Both the position numbers and the translations under genes were made by a program. DNA of 64,000 nucleotides from Chitinophaga horti (GTDB taxonomy: Bacteria > Bacteroidota > Bacteroidia > Chitinophagales > Chitinophagaceae), in contig NZ_CP107006.1 in assembly GCF_022867795.2 (NCBI RefSeq), forward strand, positions 3,658,001 through 3,722,000, in the 5' to 3' direction. This document shows, piece after piece, positions 27,463-36,150 of this stretch. Position 1 is the first letter of the stretch; every line of letters starts with the position of its first letter. The notes under the pieces are model-generated. The model made no database searches. It was not told the origin of the DNA and saw only the letters and a program-made list of their open reading frames with translations.

Positions 27463-28851
27463 TTGGCAGATCTAAAATCCCGTATACCTTTCACGTGGAA
27501 TCAACTCGTGGGTGACAGCAACCAATTTTCGAGGCAGAACCGCGCGTTTAATTCCATTAGCGTATTAACGTTGTTTCTTCTGTGCTTCCTGCTACCTTTC
27601 AACCTTATACTCGGTTTACAGGAGGTATCGCTGGCGCTGGTGATACTCATCGTGCTGCAGGCCTTCTTCTATTACCTTTCCCGTTTTAAGAAGCGGTACA
27701 AGGCAGGCTCTGTATTCTACATCGCGGCTACCTACCTGGTAATGATCGTCACGTTCTACTACAATTCAGGTAGCCTGGGGCCCATCATGCTGCTTTTCTT
27801 CCTGTCTTTCAACCTGCTCATCGCGTTCACACCGAGGCGTACACACTACCTCTGGGCCATCTTACACCTGGCGTTGCCAATAATACTGCTTACCGCAGAA
27901 TACCTGTACCCTGATCTTATCAAAGATACTTACAGCAATCGCCAGGAGCGTTTTATCGACATCCTCAGCAGCTACCTCGTTACGCTGGTTTGTGTATACC
28001 TCATCACCAATTACCTGCGTAACAACTGGGAGCGCGAAAAGGTAACAGCAGAAGAACGGGCAGATAAGATCGCCCTGCAAAATGAACACATTGTACATCA
28101 AAATACAAACCTGGACGAGCTAAACCAGAAAAAGGACAAGCTTTTCTCGATTATATCCCACGATTTACAAAGTCCGCTGCACTCGATCCTCAGCACACTG
28201 GAACTGCTGGCCGAGTTCGACCTGTCGGAAGCCGATCAGAAAAAACTTGCCGAAGGCCTGCTGATCATGACGCGCAACACGGCCAATATGCTCAGCAACC
28301 TGCTCACCTGGTCTAAAAACCAGATTTCCGGCGTCAACTTCAGTTTAACAGAAGTGAGCATTGCTACGCTGGTAGAGAGGGTATTAAGCGTACAAACCTT
28401 GCTGGCCCGCAAAAAGGATTGCCGCGTGTCCACTTACATTGATGCCGCTGCCGTAGTGCATACCGACATCAATATGCTGGAACTGATCGTGCGCAACCTG
28501 ATCAACAACGCCATCAAGTTTACCCGGGAAGGCGGCGAAATCATCATCCGCACGGAGCTTAAAGCCGGCGAATGCATCTTATCGGTGAAAGATACCGGCA
28601 TTGGCATGACGCGTGAACAGGAAGCCAACCTTTTTACCCTCAGCTCCCGCTCTACCTACGGTACTAATAACGAAAAAGGTATTGGTCTCGGGCTGATGCT
28701 GTGTAAGGAACTCACAGAACTCCTGAACGGAAAACTCTGGTACGAAACCATCGAGGGCGTCGGCACAACATTCTACCTCTCCCTTCCACAGGGCAAACCG
28801 GCTTCAAAGTCGATCCCGCAACCTGCCAGGAAGCTCGTCGACGGGAAATAA
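27463..28851 (+). CDS. Membrane sensor histidine kinase
   Basis: 462 residues starting at TTG 27463 (no nearby in-frame ATG). Six or so membrane segments fill residues 25-185, then a coiled linker (about 185-220), HisKA with SIISHDLQSPLHS, and HATPase with NLINNAIKFT, DTGIGMTREQE and IGLGLMLCKEL. The sensing part is an uncharacterised multi-pass domain without a large periplasmic loop, suggesting detection of a membrane or cytosolic cue. No response regulator is adjacent, so it is an orphan kinase. Confidence 0.9.
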   Translation: MADLKSRIPFTWNQLVGDSNQFSRQNRAFNSISVLTLFLLCFLLPFNLILGLQEVSLALVILIVLQAFFYYLSRFKKRYKAGSVFYIAATYLVMIVTFYYNSGSLGPIMLLFFLSFNLLIAFTPRRTHYLWAILHLALPIILLTAEYLYPDLIKDTYSNRQERFIDILSSYLVTLVCVYLITNYLRNNWEREKVTAEERADKIALQNEHIVHQNTNLDELNQKKDKLFSIISHDLQSPLHSILSTLELLAEFDLSEADQKKLAEGLLIMTRNTANMLSNLLTWSKNQISGVNFSLTEVSIATLVERVLSVQTLLARKKDCRVSTYIDAAAVVHTDINMLELIVRNLINNAIKFTREGGEIIIRTELKAGECILSVKDTGIGMTREQEANLFTLSSRSTYGTNNEKGIGLGLMLCKELTELLNGKLWYETIEGVGTTFYLSLPQGKPASKSIPQPARKLVDGK

Positions 28852-28855
28852 AAAA

Positions 28856-28886
28856 CCCGCCAATCGACATTGACGGGGCCTTTTCT
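28856..28886 (+). terminator. Intrinsic terminator of the membrane histidine kinase
   Basis: Stem CCCGCCAAT against ATTGACGGG with one mismatch (28856-28864 with 28868-28876) followed by TTTTCTTG. Confidence 0.65.
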
Positions 28887-28995
28887 TGTTTGGTATAAAC
28901 AACTTATCTAAACATATTGCTGATGTAATTTACGGGTTCGTCGTATGGCAGGGATACGTGTGTAGACAGATAGCAAGAATGTGTCGACGAGTGAC

Positions 28996-29023
28996 AAAAA
29001 AAAGGCAGCCCGTCCGGACTGCC
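28996..29023 (-). terminator. Intrinsic terminator of the SDR gene
   Basis: 8-bp stem with one G-U pair and a tetraloop (29004-29023), followed on the minus strand by eight T (29003-28996). Confidence 0.88.
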
Positions 29024-29047
29024 CCCCAATAATATATACAAGCTTGC

Positions 29048-29842
29048 TTACACGATCGACCGCACCAAACCACCGTCTGCACGTAACGCAGCACCGTTCG
29101 TAGCGGCCGAGAGCGGACTGGCCACATACGTTACCAGGCTGGCGATTTCCTGCACATCCGCAAAACGCTGTATCAGCGAGCTGGGACGGGCGGTTTTGAA
29201 GAAGTCGGCCTCCGCCTGTTCGGGTGTTACGTTCTGCGTAGTGGCTAACTGTTGAATGAACGTTGAGACCCCTTCGGAACGCGTGGGGCCAGGCAGTACA
29301 GCGTTCACCGTTACGCCCGTATTCTTAGTAAGTTCAGCAAGGCCGCGGCTGACAGATAACTGCGCGGTTTTGGTCATGCCATAGTGAATCATTTCCTCCG
29401 GGATCATAATCGCTGATTCACTGGAGATGAAAATGATACGGCCCCAATCCTTCGCCAGCATTTTTGGGAAGTAATGACGCGCCAGGCGGATGCCGCTCAA
29501 TACGTTTACTTCAAAAAAACGCAGCCACTCTTCATCAGCGATGTCGGTGAAGGCTCTCGGCTCAAAGATGCCTGCATTGTTAATGAGAATATCTACATCT
29601 GGCAGCTGCGTAATCAGTTTATCAACATCCGCCGCTTTCGAAAAGTCGGCAGCAATGCCGTTTACAGTGGCACCGTGAACCAGTTCTTTCAGCCTGGCTA
29701 TCGCTTCGTCGATACGCTCCTGTTTACGACCGTTGATGGTCACGATGGCACCTTCGGCCAGTAATTGTTGTGCGATGGCGAAGCCTATTCCTTGTGTGGA
29801 ACCGCTTACGAAAGCGGTTTTACCTTTTAATTTCAGATCCAT
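29048..29842 (-). CDS. Short-chain dehydrogenase/reductase
   Basis: 264 residues of a classical SDR. The cofactor loop is SGSTQGIGFAIA (residues 14-25), then NNAG in DILINNAGIFEPRAF, catalytic Ser in IFISSESAIM, and YxxxK in IHYGMTKTAQ. An Arg in NGRKQER after the second strand points to NADP(H). The substrate is not determinable. The gene is monocistronic with a strong terminator. Confidence 0.92.
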   Translation of the reverse strand: MDLKLKGKTAFVSGSTQGIGFAIAQQLLAEGAIVTINGRKQERIDEAIARLKELVHGATVNGIAADFSKAADVDKLITQLPDVDILINNAGIFEPRAFTDIADEEWLRFFEVNVLSGIRLARHYFPKMLAKDWGRIIFISSESAIMIPEEMIHYGMTKTAQLSVSRGLAELTKNTGVTVNAVLPGPTRSEGVSTFIQQLATTQNVTPEQAEADFFKTARPSSLIQRFADVQEIASLVTYVASPLSAATNGAALRADGGLVRSIV

Positions 29843-29935
29843 AGCTAATAATTATACAGTACAAAATTGAAGCATTTTCAACTATCCGGGAAATAGTAGG
29901 AATTATCGCGAGGTATCAGAATAATGATAGGAGCA

Positions 29936-29970
29936 GAAAGAAAAACAGCTTTGCGGGAGAGCAAAGCTGT
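29936..29970 (-). terminator. Intrinsic terminator of the DUF4240 gene
   Basis: Perfect 11-bp stem AACAGCTTTGC/GCAAAGCTGTT (29943-29953 with 29960-29970) and 6-base loop, followed on the minus strand by TTTTTCTTTC. Confidence 0.88.
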
Positions 29971-29980
29971 TCGAAGTGTT

Positions 29981-30469
29981 TTATTTTTTCCAGCCGGCCT
30001 TGTTAGACTTCGTGGTGATGTTATGCTGTGAGTTGCGTTCGATGTCTTCGTCGTATTTATCGGCGTAAACACCGTAAGCGAGAAAACCGATGCCTTCCGC
30101 TTCTATGTCGGAGTACAGTATTTCAGGGTCCTGGTCTGCTTTGTCGTAATACGCTTCGCCCATGCCTACGATGAAGCAGCGGCAATAAAGAAATCCTTCT
30201 CCGTTACCTTCTGTACGGGCCTGGATGTCGCGGCGGTCAATGTGGTACAGGCGTTCTTCCATATGATGGATAAAGCTGGCCAGGTCGTCGCGGTCAAGCT
30301 CATACAGTTTCTCTGTTAAAGCGTCAGCGATGTTGTCGGCCACTTCATCACCCAGGGTGATAATGTCTTCCACATCGTTTTCTTCCAGTGCTTTGGTACG
30401 TAAAGCCTTCGCTTGAGGGTACTCGTCCCAGGCCGATTCAATGATCTGCCAAAACTGTTTTTGATCCAT
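29981..30469 (-). CDS. DUF4240 family protein
   Basis: 162 residues from ATG 30469; the frame extends to 30520 but the family begins at MDQKQFWQIIESAW. The pattern FWQIIESAW, LYELDRDDLASFIHHMEERLY, FLYCRCFIVGMGEAYYD and IEAEGIGFLAYGVYADKY matches the DUF4240 family of cytosolic proteins with unknown role, often seen in toxin/immunity-like or regulatory contexts. It lies 47 bases after GH92 in the same direction; whether they share a transcript is unclear. Confidence 0.82.
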   Translation of the reverse strand: MDQKQFWQIIESAWDEYPQAKALRTKALEENDVEDIITLGDEVADNIADALTEKLYELDRDDLASFIHHMEERLYHIDRRDIQARTEGNGEGFLYCRCFIVGMGEAYYDKADQDPEILYSDIEAEGIGFLAYGVYADKYDEDIERNSQHNITTKSNKAGWKK

Positions 30470-30516
30470 AATTTCTGTTGCTATAGGCTGCAAGATATAA
30501 TTTCTCGCTAAACTGA

Positions 30517-32778
30517 TCAAAAACCGGGCGCACTTAAAGAGAACGGTTTATCTGTTTCCGCCATGCCACGGCCTTTCGCAGGCTCAGGCCCCATTTGCAG
30601 CACCAGCCGCCCGCCAGCGGTAATATCGCTGTGGGTGATGTAATGTTTGCTGTATGGTTTCCCATTAAGCGTAGCTGATTGGATGTACACGTTTTTGCGG
30701 TTGTTGTTCAACGCTTCCACCACAAACTGTTTACCGTTTTCCAGGGTGATAGTGGCCTTGCTAAACACCGGGCTGCCGATCACGTACTGATCTGTTCCCG
30801 GGCACACGCTATAAAATCCAAGGGCGCTCAGCACATACCAGGAAGACGTTTGGCCCTGGTCTTCATCGCCCGGATAACCATTCGGCCCGGCGCTGTATAC
30901 TTTGTCCATCACGTTCCGCACATGGTACTGTGCTTTCCAGGGTTGACGAGCGTAATTGTACAGGTAAATCATATGCTGAATCGGCTGGTTGCCATGCGCG
31001 TACTGTCCCAGACCGGCCACCACCATTTCTTTCATTTCATGGATCATCGATTTGTAGGACCCTACATTTACGGAATCCGATAACGAGAACACCGAATCGA
31101 GCCGCGCCGCGAAACGCTCCTCGCCGCCTACCAGGTTAATCAATCCCTGTGTATCGTGAAACACCGACCAGAGCCAGTGCCAGGCGTTGCCTTCCACGAA
31201 CGGGCCGCCCCATTCGAACGGATCGAACGGTGTATGCCAGCTACCATCGGCCTTGCGGGCACGCATAAAACCGGTAACGGGATCGTATACGTTGCGGTAA
31301 TTATACATCTGCTTCGCGAACAGCTGCTCGTAAAATTTGTTGCCCGTCGCCTTCGCCAGCTGGTAAGCGCAGAAGTCGTCGTACGCATACTCCAATGTTT
31401 CCGACACCGCACCATATGGCCCAGGGTACGATACATATCCTAACTGGAAATAATCCTTCCAACCTTCACGACCGTTCGACGGCCCATGCGGACCTTTATT
31501 CGCCGCCTCATGCCAGTAAGCCTTCAGCGCCTGTTCCGGATCGAACGTACGTATCCCCTTCATCCACGCATCGGTTAGTAAAGAGATGGCATGATTGCCC
31601 ACCATACTGCCGCCCTCGCCGGGAAACGACCAGGAAGGGAACCAGCCGCATTGCTGCTGTGCATCCAGCAAAGCTTGCATATAACGGCCTTCCATCTGCG
31701 GATGTAAGATGGTATTGAGCGGGAACTGCGCGCGAAAAGTATCCCAAAAGCCATTGTCGGTGTACATATAGCCGTTATGCACCTGTCCGTCATACGGACT
31801 GTAATAATAAGGCTCCCCCTGTTCGTCATATTCGAAAAACTGGTGGGAGAAAAGGTTGGCGCGGAACAGGCAGGAATAGAACGTAGCTTTCTCTTCCTCT
31901 GTGCCGCCTTCTACCAGCACGCGGTTAAATAGTTTGTTCCAGCTTGCCTCTGCCGCTTTTTTTGTGGAGGCAAAGTCGCCCTTCAGCTCCTGCTGTAACG
32001 TACGCAGCGCCTGCGCTTCGCTGATATAGGAAGATGCGACCTTCACTTGTACTGTCGCTCCCTTTTTGAAGCGAATGTAAGCACCGGCGCCCCTGCCCTC
32101 TTGCCCGGCCTGCCCTTCGTGCGTTTCGTTGCTTTTATTATCCCAGGTCCCGAACACCTCGAACGGCTGGTTAAACTGGATCACGAAATAGTTGCGGAAG
32201 TTTTTCGGGATGTAGCGGCCATTATTCACCCAGCCTGTGATCTGGCGCGTTTGGGGCGAGATCTTTACGCCACTCATTTTATCGTATCCATCTAACACGA
32301 TATAAGCTGCCTGCCCTGCAGGGAATTTAAATTGCAGATGCGCTCCCCGTTCTGTGGGCGACATTTCTGTAGTGATCTTATTGTCGAACGTGACTTTGTA
32401 ATAATGCGGATGCGCCGTCTCCTGCTCATGACTAAACGCAGATGCGCGCTCGTCTTCATTCACCACCAGGCGGCCTGTTTCAGGGAAGAGGGAGAACACC
32501 GCGTAGTCGAGCGACCAGGGACTGCACTGGTGCGTTTGTTGGAAACCGCGGATGGTTTTTGCTTTATATTGATACTTCCAACCGTTGCCATTTTTACCCG
32601 TTTGCGGCGACCAGGCGTTCATACCAAAAGGTAGTGATGTGGTTGGATGCGTGTTACCGTAACTGAGCACAAACTCGGAATTAGTGCCCTGCAGCGTGCT
32701 TGCATACTGGACCAGTGGCTTTTGCGCGCGGGCGCAGATCGTTATCAGCAGAAGAAAAGCGATTCGTGTAAAATGCAT
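30517..32778 (-). CDS. GH92 family alpha-1,2-mannosidase, secreted
   Basis: 753 residues with a signal peptide (AFLLLITICARAQ). GH92 hallmarks run throughout: GNTHPTTSLPFGMNAW near residue 42, WKYQYKAKTIRGFQQTH, the barrel segments GFWDTFRAQFPLN, GWFPSWSFPGEGGSMVGNH and YEYAYDDFCAYQLAK-like, and GYPGDEDQGQTSSWYVLSAL with the catalytic acid region. These are calcium-dependent exo-mannosidases that trim N-glycans or mannans. It stands alone, not in a SusCD locus, which is unusual for a GH92 gene. Confidence 0.95.
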   Translation of the reverse strand: MHFTRIAFLLLITICARAQKPLVQYASTLQGTNSEFVLSYGNTHPTTSLPFGMNAWSPQTGKNGNGWKYQYKAKTIRGFQQTHQCSPWSLDYAVFSLFPETGRLVVNEDERASAFSHEQETAHPHYYKVTFDNKITTEMSPTERGAHLQFKFPAGQAAYIVLDGYDKMSGVKISPQTRQITGWVNNGRYIPKNFRNYFVIQFNQPFEVFGTWDNKSNETHEGQAGQEGRGAGAYIRFKKGATVQVKVASSYISEAQALRTLQQELKGDFASTKKAAEASWNKLFNRVLVEGGTEEEKATFYSCLFRANLFSHQFFEYDEQGEPYYYSPYDGQVHNGYMYTDNGFWDTFRAQFPLNTILHPQMEGRYMQALLDAQQQCGWFPSWSFPGEGGSMVGNHAISLLTDAWMKGIRTFDPEQALKAYWHEAANKGPHGPSNGREGWKDYFQLGYVSYPGPYGAVSETLEYAYDDFCAYQLAKATGNKFYEQLFAKQMYNYRNVYDPVTGFMRARKADGSWHTPFDPFEWGGPFVEGNAWHWLWSVFHDTQGLINLVGGEERFAARLDSVFSLSDSVNVGSYKSMIHEMKEMVVAGLGQYAHGNQPIQHMIYLYNYARQPWKAQYHVRNVMDKVYSAGPNGYPGDEDQGQTSSWYVLSALGFYSVCPGTDQYVIGSPVFSKATITLENGKQFVVEALNNNRKNVYIQSATLNGKPYSKHYITHSDITAGGRLVLQMGPEPAKGRGMAETDKPFSLSAPGF

Positions 32779-32862
32779 GGAATACTGTTTGTTTATACGC
32801 TATGGGCGGAAGATAATATCCGCCAACAGTAAACGATGCTTTTTTGTGATGAACGATTTACC

Positions 32863-32897
32863 AAAAGAAAAAGCCATCCGCGGTATACCGGGATGGC
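32863..32897 (-). terminator. Orphan terminator facing an AraC-like remnant
   Basis: Stem GCCATCC/GGATGGC (32873-32879 with 32891-32897) enclosing the palindrome CGGTATACCG, followed on the minus strand by TTTTTCTTTT. No intact minus-strand gene lies immediately upstream; it follows the stop of the gene fragment at 32907-32972 by about 10 bases. Confidence 0.6.
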
Positions 32898-32906
32898 GTG
32901 TGGCGC

Positions 32907-32972
32907 TTACTGCGCCTCCAGATATTTTGATGGACTAAGCCCGGTTAGACGATACCAACCGCAGGCTTCCAT
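32907..32972 (-). pseudogene. Likely remnant of an AraC-family regulator (C-terminal end only)
   Basis: The last 14 sense codons before TAA (32909-32907) read RLTGLSPSKYLEAQ. This resembles the extreme C-terminus of AraC-type DNA-binding domains (F-x-x-x-TGLSPSxYR). The frame stays open for some residues upstream but without recognisable HTH sequence, and a complete terminator follows at once. I read this as a decayed gene whose 3' end and terminator survive. A transposase tail or chance similarity are alternatives. Confidence 0.4.
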
Positions 32973-33074
32973 GAATATGCTGTAGATTCCATGAATACCT
33001 CCTTTTCTTTGGTGAATGAAATTAAAGCTATCGAATATTTCTGAATATCTCGCAAAACAAAATGTTAAAATCGC

Positions 33075-33341
33075 ATGGCAGAGTTAACCACATTTATCGG
33101 TATTGGCGCAGGGATTTGTACTGCCATTTCACAACTACCACAGCTTATCAAAATCATCAAAGAGAAAAAGGCAGATGACATCTCCTACTTCATGGTTACC
33201 ATACTACTCACCGGCGTCACCGCCTGGACCTGGTACGGCATCCTGCAGGAAGATTATCCCATCATTGTTACCAATGCATTTTCTGTTGTGCTGGATTTAC
33301 TGCTGCTGATCTTTACGATCAAATACAAGAACCGGCGTTAG
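33075..33341 (+). CDS. SemiSWEET sugar transporter (PQ-loop/MtN3 family)
   Basis: 88 residues with three membrane helices, one triple-helix bundle; SemiSWEETs work as dimers to pass sugars through the membrane without energy coupling. The PQ motif is in ICTAISQLPQLIKIIKEKK (residues 16-33), then DDISYFMVTILLTGVTAWTWYG, and a third helix IIVTNAFSVVLDLLLLIF with the conserved Asn. The TAG stop overlaps the TAA of the convergent small membrane gene in TTAG. Confidence 0.93.
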   Translation: MAELTTFIGIGAGICTAISQLPQLIKIIKEKKADDISYFMVTILLTGVTAWTWYGILQEDYPIIVTNAFSVVLDLLLLIFTIKYKNRR

Positions 33342-33532
33342 GAAGGCCGGTCGCGTGTGTTACGGATTAAGCCGATACCGGCAAAGAAAAAGATGGCGCC
33401 CAGGACGCCGTAGATGATGATGGATTTGATATTTCTCATTCCTTCCCCGCCGTTCATAAAGTTCACACCTGCCATAATAAGGCCTACAATGCCCAGGAAA
33501 GTGAGAATGATACCGATGACGCGTTTTTCCAT
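33338..33532 (-). CDS. Small two-helix membrane protein
   Basis: 64 residues from ATG 33532 (an in-frame ATG at 33553 adds seven). Two hydrophobic segments, VIGIILTFLGIVGLIMAGVNF and SIIIYGVLGAIFFFAGIGLI, flank a Gly-rich polar loop, with a basic tail NTRDRPS. Small proteins of this shape are common in Bacteroidota and uncharacterised. It overlaps the end of the SemiSWEET gene and lies before nadV in the opposite sense, 51 bases beyond the nadV stop and terminator. Confidence 0.7.
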   Translation of the reverse strand: MEKRVIGIILTFLGIVGLIMAGVNFMNGGEGMRNIKSIIIYGVLGAIFFFAGIGLIRNTRDRPS

Positions 33533-33570
33533 AATGGCTTTTAGGATGTCCATATCAAAAGCTGTGCCCG

Positions 33571-33596
33571 CAAAAAAGGCGGCCTAAAGCGCCGCC
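33571..33596 (-). terminator. Terminator of the nadM-nadV operon, containing the nadV stop
   Basis: Stem GGCGGC/GCCGCC (33578-33583 with 33591-33596) with the nadV TAG inside the 7-base loop, followed on the minus strand by six T (33577-33572). Confidence 0.75.
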
Positions 33597-34993
33597 CTTT
33601 CCCTGATGGTCTCATATTTTTGATCGACGAGCAACACGCCGTTCTCGAACACCGTCACCAGCTCATCTGCTAGCTCCGGTTGCTCCTCTTCCCGTAAAGT
33701 CTGAAACTGCCCGTCCACTTTCACCAGCTTCAGGCGGCCGGCTTTGGATTGTTTAAAGGATTTGACCAGTTGACCGTGACCGTTCAGCTCCGTCGGATTT
33801 TTGCGCACATCTACATTTTCGCCGTTTACCTCTGCAAAAGAACATTTGAAAGCGAACTTCTGTGTATCGCGGTCTACTTTCTGGAGCAGCGCACCACCCA
33901 TGCCCAATACCAGGTTTTCGGCACTGATGCGGTTTACCCGCAGCGCATCGTAGATCGCACGAATGCTGTGGATGTTCACCCCGTCACCCTGTATCACCCT
34001 CACCTGGGAAGGAAGTACCTTGTAACCTTTGCCGTTCACCGTATACCCGAACTTATCAAACAGGATATCGAACACCCGTAACAGCGTAAATACCGGGTCG
34101 CCGCTGTCGGGGCGGATAACGAGTGTACCCTGGCGGCTCAGTACCATTTCTTTCAGCTCACCCCCCCAGTATTCGGCACAGGCGCGGAAAATGTCGTAGG
34201 AGTCAGATACACAAGCTACCGTACCCGTCGGGAACGTGCGTAACACATGTTTGAATACTTCCAGCTCCCCGGCTTCCCCTTTCAGGGTGCAGATAGAGTG
34301 TTCCGTAGCAGGGATGGAAAGGCCGTATACCTTATCTGTTCCATAGAACTCCTGCGCGAGCAAAGAGCCAACGATATTATCGCTACCCTGGAAGTTGAGC
34401 AGGTGCGCCGCACCACCCAGTCCCGCACTCTCCATAGAACTGGCGCCCCGTAAACCAAAGTCGTTCAGCACGAAGTCGATAAAGTCCGTATCCGCCGTTT
34501 CCCGGAAAGCTTCTGCCACCACCCTGCGCACTTCGCGGCTGAGCGTACCTACTGTAATCGGGTACCAGACCTGCAGCAGCAGCGTTTCCAGGAAGTTGGG
34601 AAGCCAGTAACATTCGTCATCGGTATTTTCGATCGTCATTAATACATTGCTTACAGGCACCGCCGTACCTTCTGGCACCGCCTTGATGCGGATCGGCAGA
34701 TAGCCGTCGTACTTTTCGAGAATGTAATCGAACTTACTGCGTTCGAATACGTCGTTACGGCCAAACACCTGTACCAGCAGCTTCTCCGCTGCATCGATCT
34801 TTTCTCTTGTAATTACTTTTCCCGTGAGATACGCTTTCAGGAAGTACTGCAGCCCGAAGAACACGGTATTATCAAATTCACCGCCGCGGCTTTCGAGGTA
34901 GGAATACATGCGCGTTGTACCGGGATAGTACAGTTTATGGTGAGAGTACTTGTAGGCGTCGGATAACAAAATGAGGTTGTCTTGCGTTTTCAT
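33584..34993 (-). CDS. nadV: Nicotinamide phosphoribosyltransferase (NAMPT)
   Basis: Makes nicotinamide mononucleotide from nicotinamide and PRPP, the first step of the two-step non-deamidating NAD salvage route. 469 residues, similar to human NAMPT in length. Recognisable parts: LLSDAYKYSHHKLYYPGT, SYLESRGGEFDNTVFFGLQY, DFGLRGASSMESAGLGG, the catalytic His in SIPATEHS, SDSYDIF, and VIRPDSGDP for PRPP binding. It begins 11 bases after nadM, so NMN is handed to the adenylyltransferase made from the same transcript. Confidence 0.96.
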   Translation of the reverse strand: MKTQDNLILLSDAYKYSHHKLYYPGTTRMYSYLESRGGEFDNTVFFGLQYFLKAYLTGKVITREKIDAAEKLLVQVFGRNDVFERSKFDYILEKYDGYLPIRIKAVPEGTAVPVSNVLMTIENTDDECYWLPNFLETLLLQVWYPITVGTLSREVRRVVAEAFRETADTDFIDFVLNDFGLRGASSMESAGLGGAAHLLNFQGSDNIVGSLLAQEFYGTDKVYGLSIPATEHSICTLKGEAGELEVFKHVLRTFPTGTVACVSDSYDIFRACAEYWGGELKEMVLSRQGTLVIRPDSGDPVFTLLRVFDILFDKFGYTVNGKGYKVLPSQVRVIQGDGVNIHSIRAIYDALRVNRISAENLVLGMGGALLQKVDRDTQKFAFKCSFAEVNGENVDVRKNPTELNGHGQLVKSFKQSKAGRLKLVKVDGQFQTLREEEQPELADELVTVFENGVLLVDQKYETIRERAAL

Positions 34994-35004
34994 GGTCTTT
35001 GATT

Positions 35005-35895
35005 TTATAAGTCAACGTTGAGGTTTGCCAGCAGTTTTTTCACCAATGGGCGATGTTCTGGTGTTACCTGCTGTAGCATTTGCGGTAAAGCATCCAGGCC
35101 GAACCATGCCACTTCGGCAATATCGTCGCTTCCTTTTGCTTCCCCGCTGATATAATTCGTTTTATAGAAACTGGTGATGATCTTATCCACTTCACTGCGG
35201 TAACGCCAGTCGTCAATTTTCACAGATCCCACATACTCCATGGCTGTTGTTACCAATTCGCCACACTCTTCCCGCATTTCCCGCTCCGCCGCTGCTTCAA
35301 AGCTCTCGTCTGCCGGATCGGTAAAGCCACCCGGGAAACGCCAGAGGGCAGCGTTATGCCGCCTGCCGAGCAACACCTTTCCGTTATTCAACACGGCAAT
35401 ATCTACGGTCGGATAAACTTTCGGGTATACATTCTGATAGGCGTAGTTAATGCCCATCCTGAAGTCGTTGGAATCCAGCACACGATCTGCATTTACATCG
35501 CGGATAGCTGTGGCAGAATGTGTACCAACTTCCGGCAGCAGCTCCACCGGCAATTGTCCGCTATAATAGGGAGCAAAACTATTACGGCTGCCGTACAATA
35601 CAAACCGCTCCTGCGGAAAAGCACTGGCCAGCAGGCTATCCAGCTGCTGACTCCACACCGCATCCGAAGGGTGATCGGCCAGTGGCAATACCACCAGTTC
35701 GGCGGCGTAATGTTTTAATAACTTTTCACGGGTATAGAAATCAAATGGATTCCGGCGGCTGCCCTTAACGGGTGTAACGCCGAGTAATACCACCACTTTG
35801 TTATGTTTCGCGCGTATCTCGTCGATCAGGTACGTGTGCCCTTCGTGCAGATAAGGTGTTTGAAACCTTGCGATGATGACTCCTGTGGTTTTCAT
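35005..35895 (-). CDS. nadM: Bifunctional NMN adenylyltransferase / Nudix hydrolase
   Basis: 296 residues from ATG 35895; upstream in-frame sequence overlaps the operator and promoter. The N-terminal half is an NMN adenylyltransferase (NMN + ATP to NAD): ARFQTPYLHEGH carries the HxGH-type site, then GSRRNPFDFYTREKLL and a late SATAIRD. The C-terminal half is a Nudix domain (from about residue 160) with GGFTDPADESFEAAAER followed by EMREECGE, a Nudix box slightly longer than the G-x5-E pattern. Such fusions are thought to act on ADP-ribose or related compounds. First gene of nadM-nadV, under the paired inverted repeats described separately. Confidence 0.95.
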   Translation of the reverse strand: MKTTGVIIARFQTPYLHEGHTYLIDEIRAKHNKVVVLLGVTPVKGSRRNPFDFYTREKLLKHYAAELVVLPLADHPSDAVWSQQLDSLLASAFPQERFVLYGSRNSFAPYYSGQLPVELLPEVGTHSATAIRDVNADRVLDSNDFRMGINYAYQNVYPKVYPTVDIAVLNNGKVLLGRRHNAALWRFPGGFTDPADESFEAAAEREMREECGELVTTAMEYVGSVKIDDWRYRSEVDKIITSFYKTNYISGEAKGSDDIAEVAWFGLDALPQMLQQVTPEHRPLVKKLLANLNVDL

Positions 35896-35916
35896 TTTGC
35901 GTTGTTTACACGCAAA
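35896..35916 (-). promoter_or_regulatory. Operator copy 1 (probable NrtR site) over the nadM start region
   Basis: Perfect inverted repeat TTTGCGT-N7-ACGCAAA. It begins directly before the nadM ATG, covers the expected transcription start and overlaps the -7 box. A bound regulator would block both polymerase and ribosome access. Assignment to NrtR is inferred from the neighbouring nrtR gene. Confidence 0.7.
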
Positions 35917-35944
35917 TATAGTACGGAGAAATGTATCTGCCAAA
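35913..35944 (-). promoter_or_regulatory. Bacteroidota-type promoter of nadM-nadV
   Basis: Minus strand TTTG (35944-35941), 20-base spacer, TATATTTG (35920-35913): both boxes fit the Bacteroidota consensus. The predicted start site lies inside operator copy 1, giving a leader of only about 13 bases. Confidence 0.78.
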
Positions 35945-35946
35945 TA

Positions 35947-35965
35947 TTGCGTCATAAAAACGCAA
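35947..35965 (-). promoter_or_regulatory. Operator copy 2 (probable NrtR site) upstream of the nadM -33 box
   Basis: Inverted repeat TTGCGT-N7-ACGCAA, the same arms and spacer length as copy 1, ending 3 bases before the -33 TTTG. The centres of the two copies are 50 bases apart, close to a whole number of helical turns. Confidence 0.7.
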
Positions 35966-35983
35966 AATAAATTATTAACGCTT

Positions 35984-36115
35984 CGTCATTGCGAATGAAA
36001 TGAAGCAAACCTCGTGTGCAGTTTCCGCACAGAGCCCCACGTCAGGACAAACGCATAGACGGAGATAGTAACGAGTGCTCTTTCAAATCGTTATTTCGAA
36101 TGAAAGGAAGCAAAC
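35984..36115. repeat. Two direct copies of a 27-base intergenic repeat
   Basis: 35984-36010 and 36089-36115 share CGTnATTnCGAATGAAA, then GGAAG or TGAAG and CAAAC, 105 bases apart in the same orientation. A third related copy begins the palindromic element at 63070. They lie between nrtR and the nadM operators and look like members of a dispersed, REP-like intergenic family. Confidence 0.6.
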
Positions 36116-36150
36116 TTCCGCTCTTATCTTCACGTTTGCGAACAATACAC

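Noticed and set aside
32907..32972. Insertion sequence transposase tail
   Set aside because: No DDE residues, no terminal inverted repeats nearby; the AraC C-terminal match is closer, though still uncertain.
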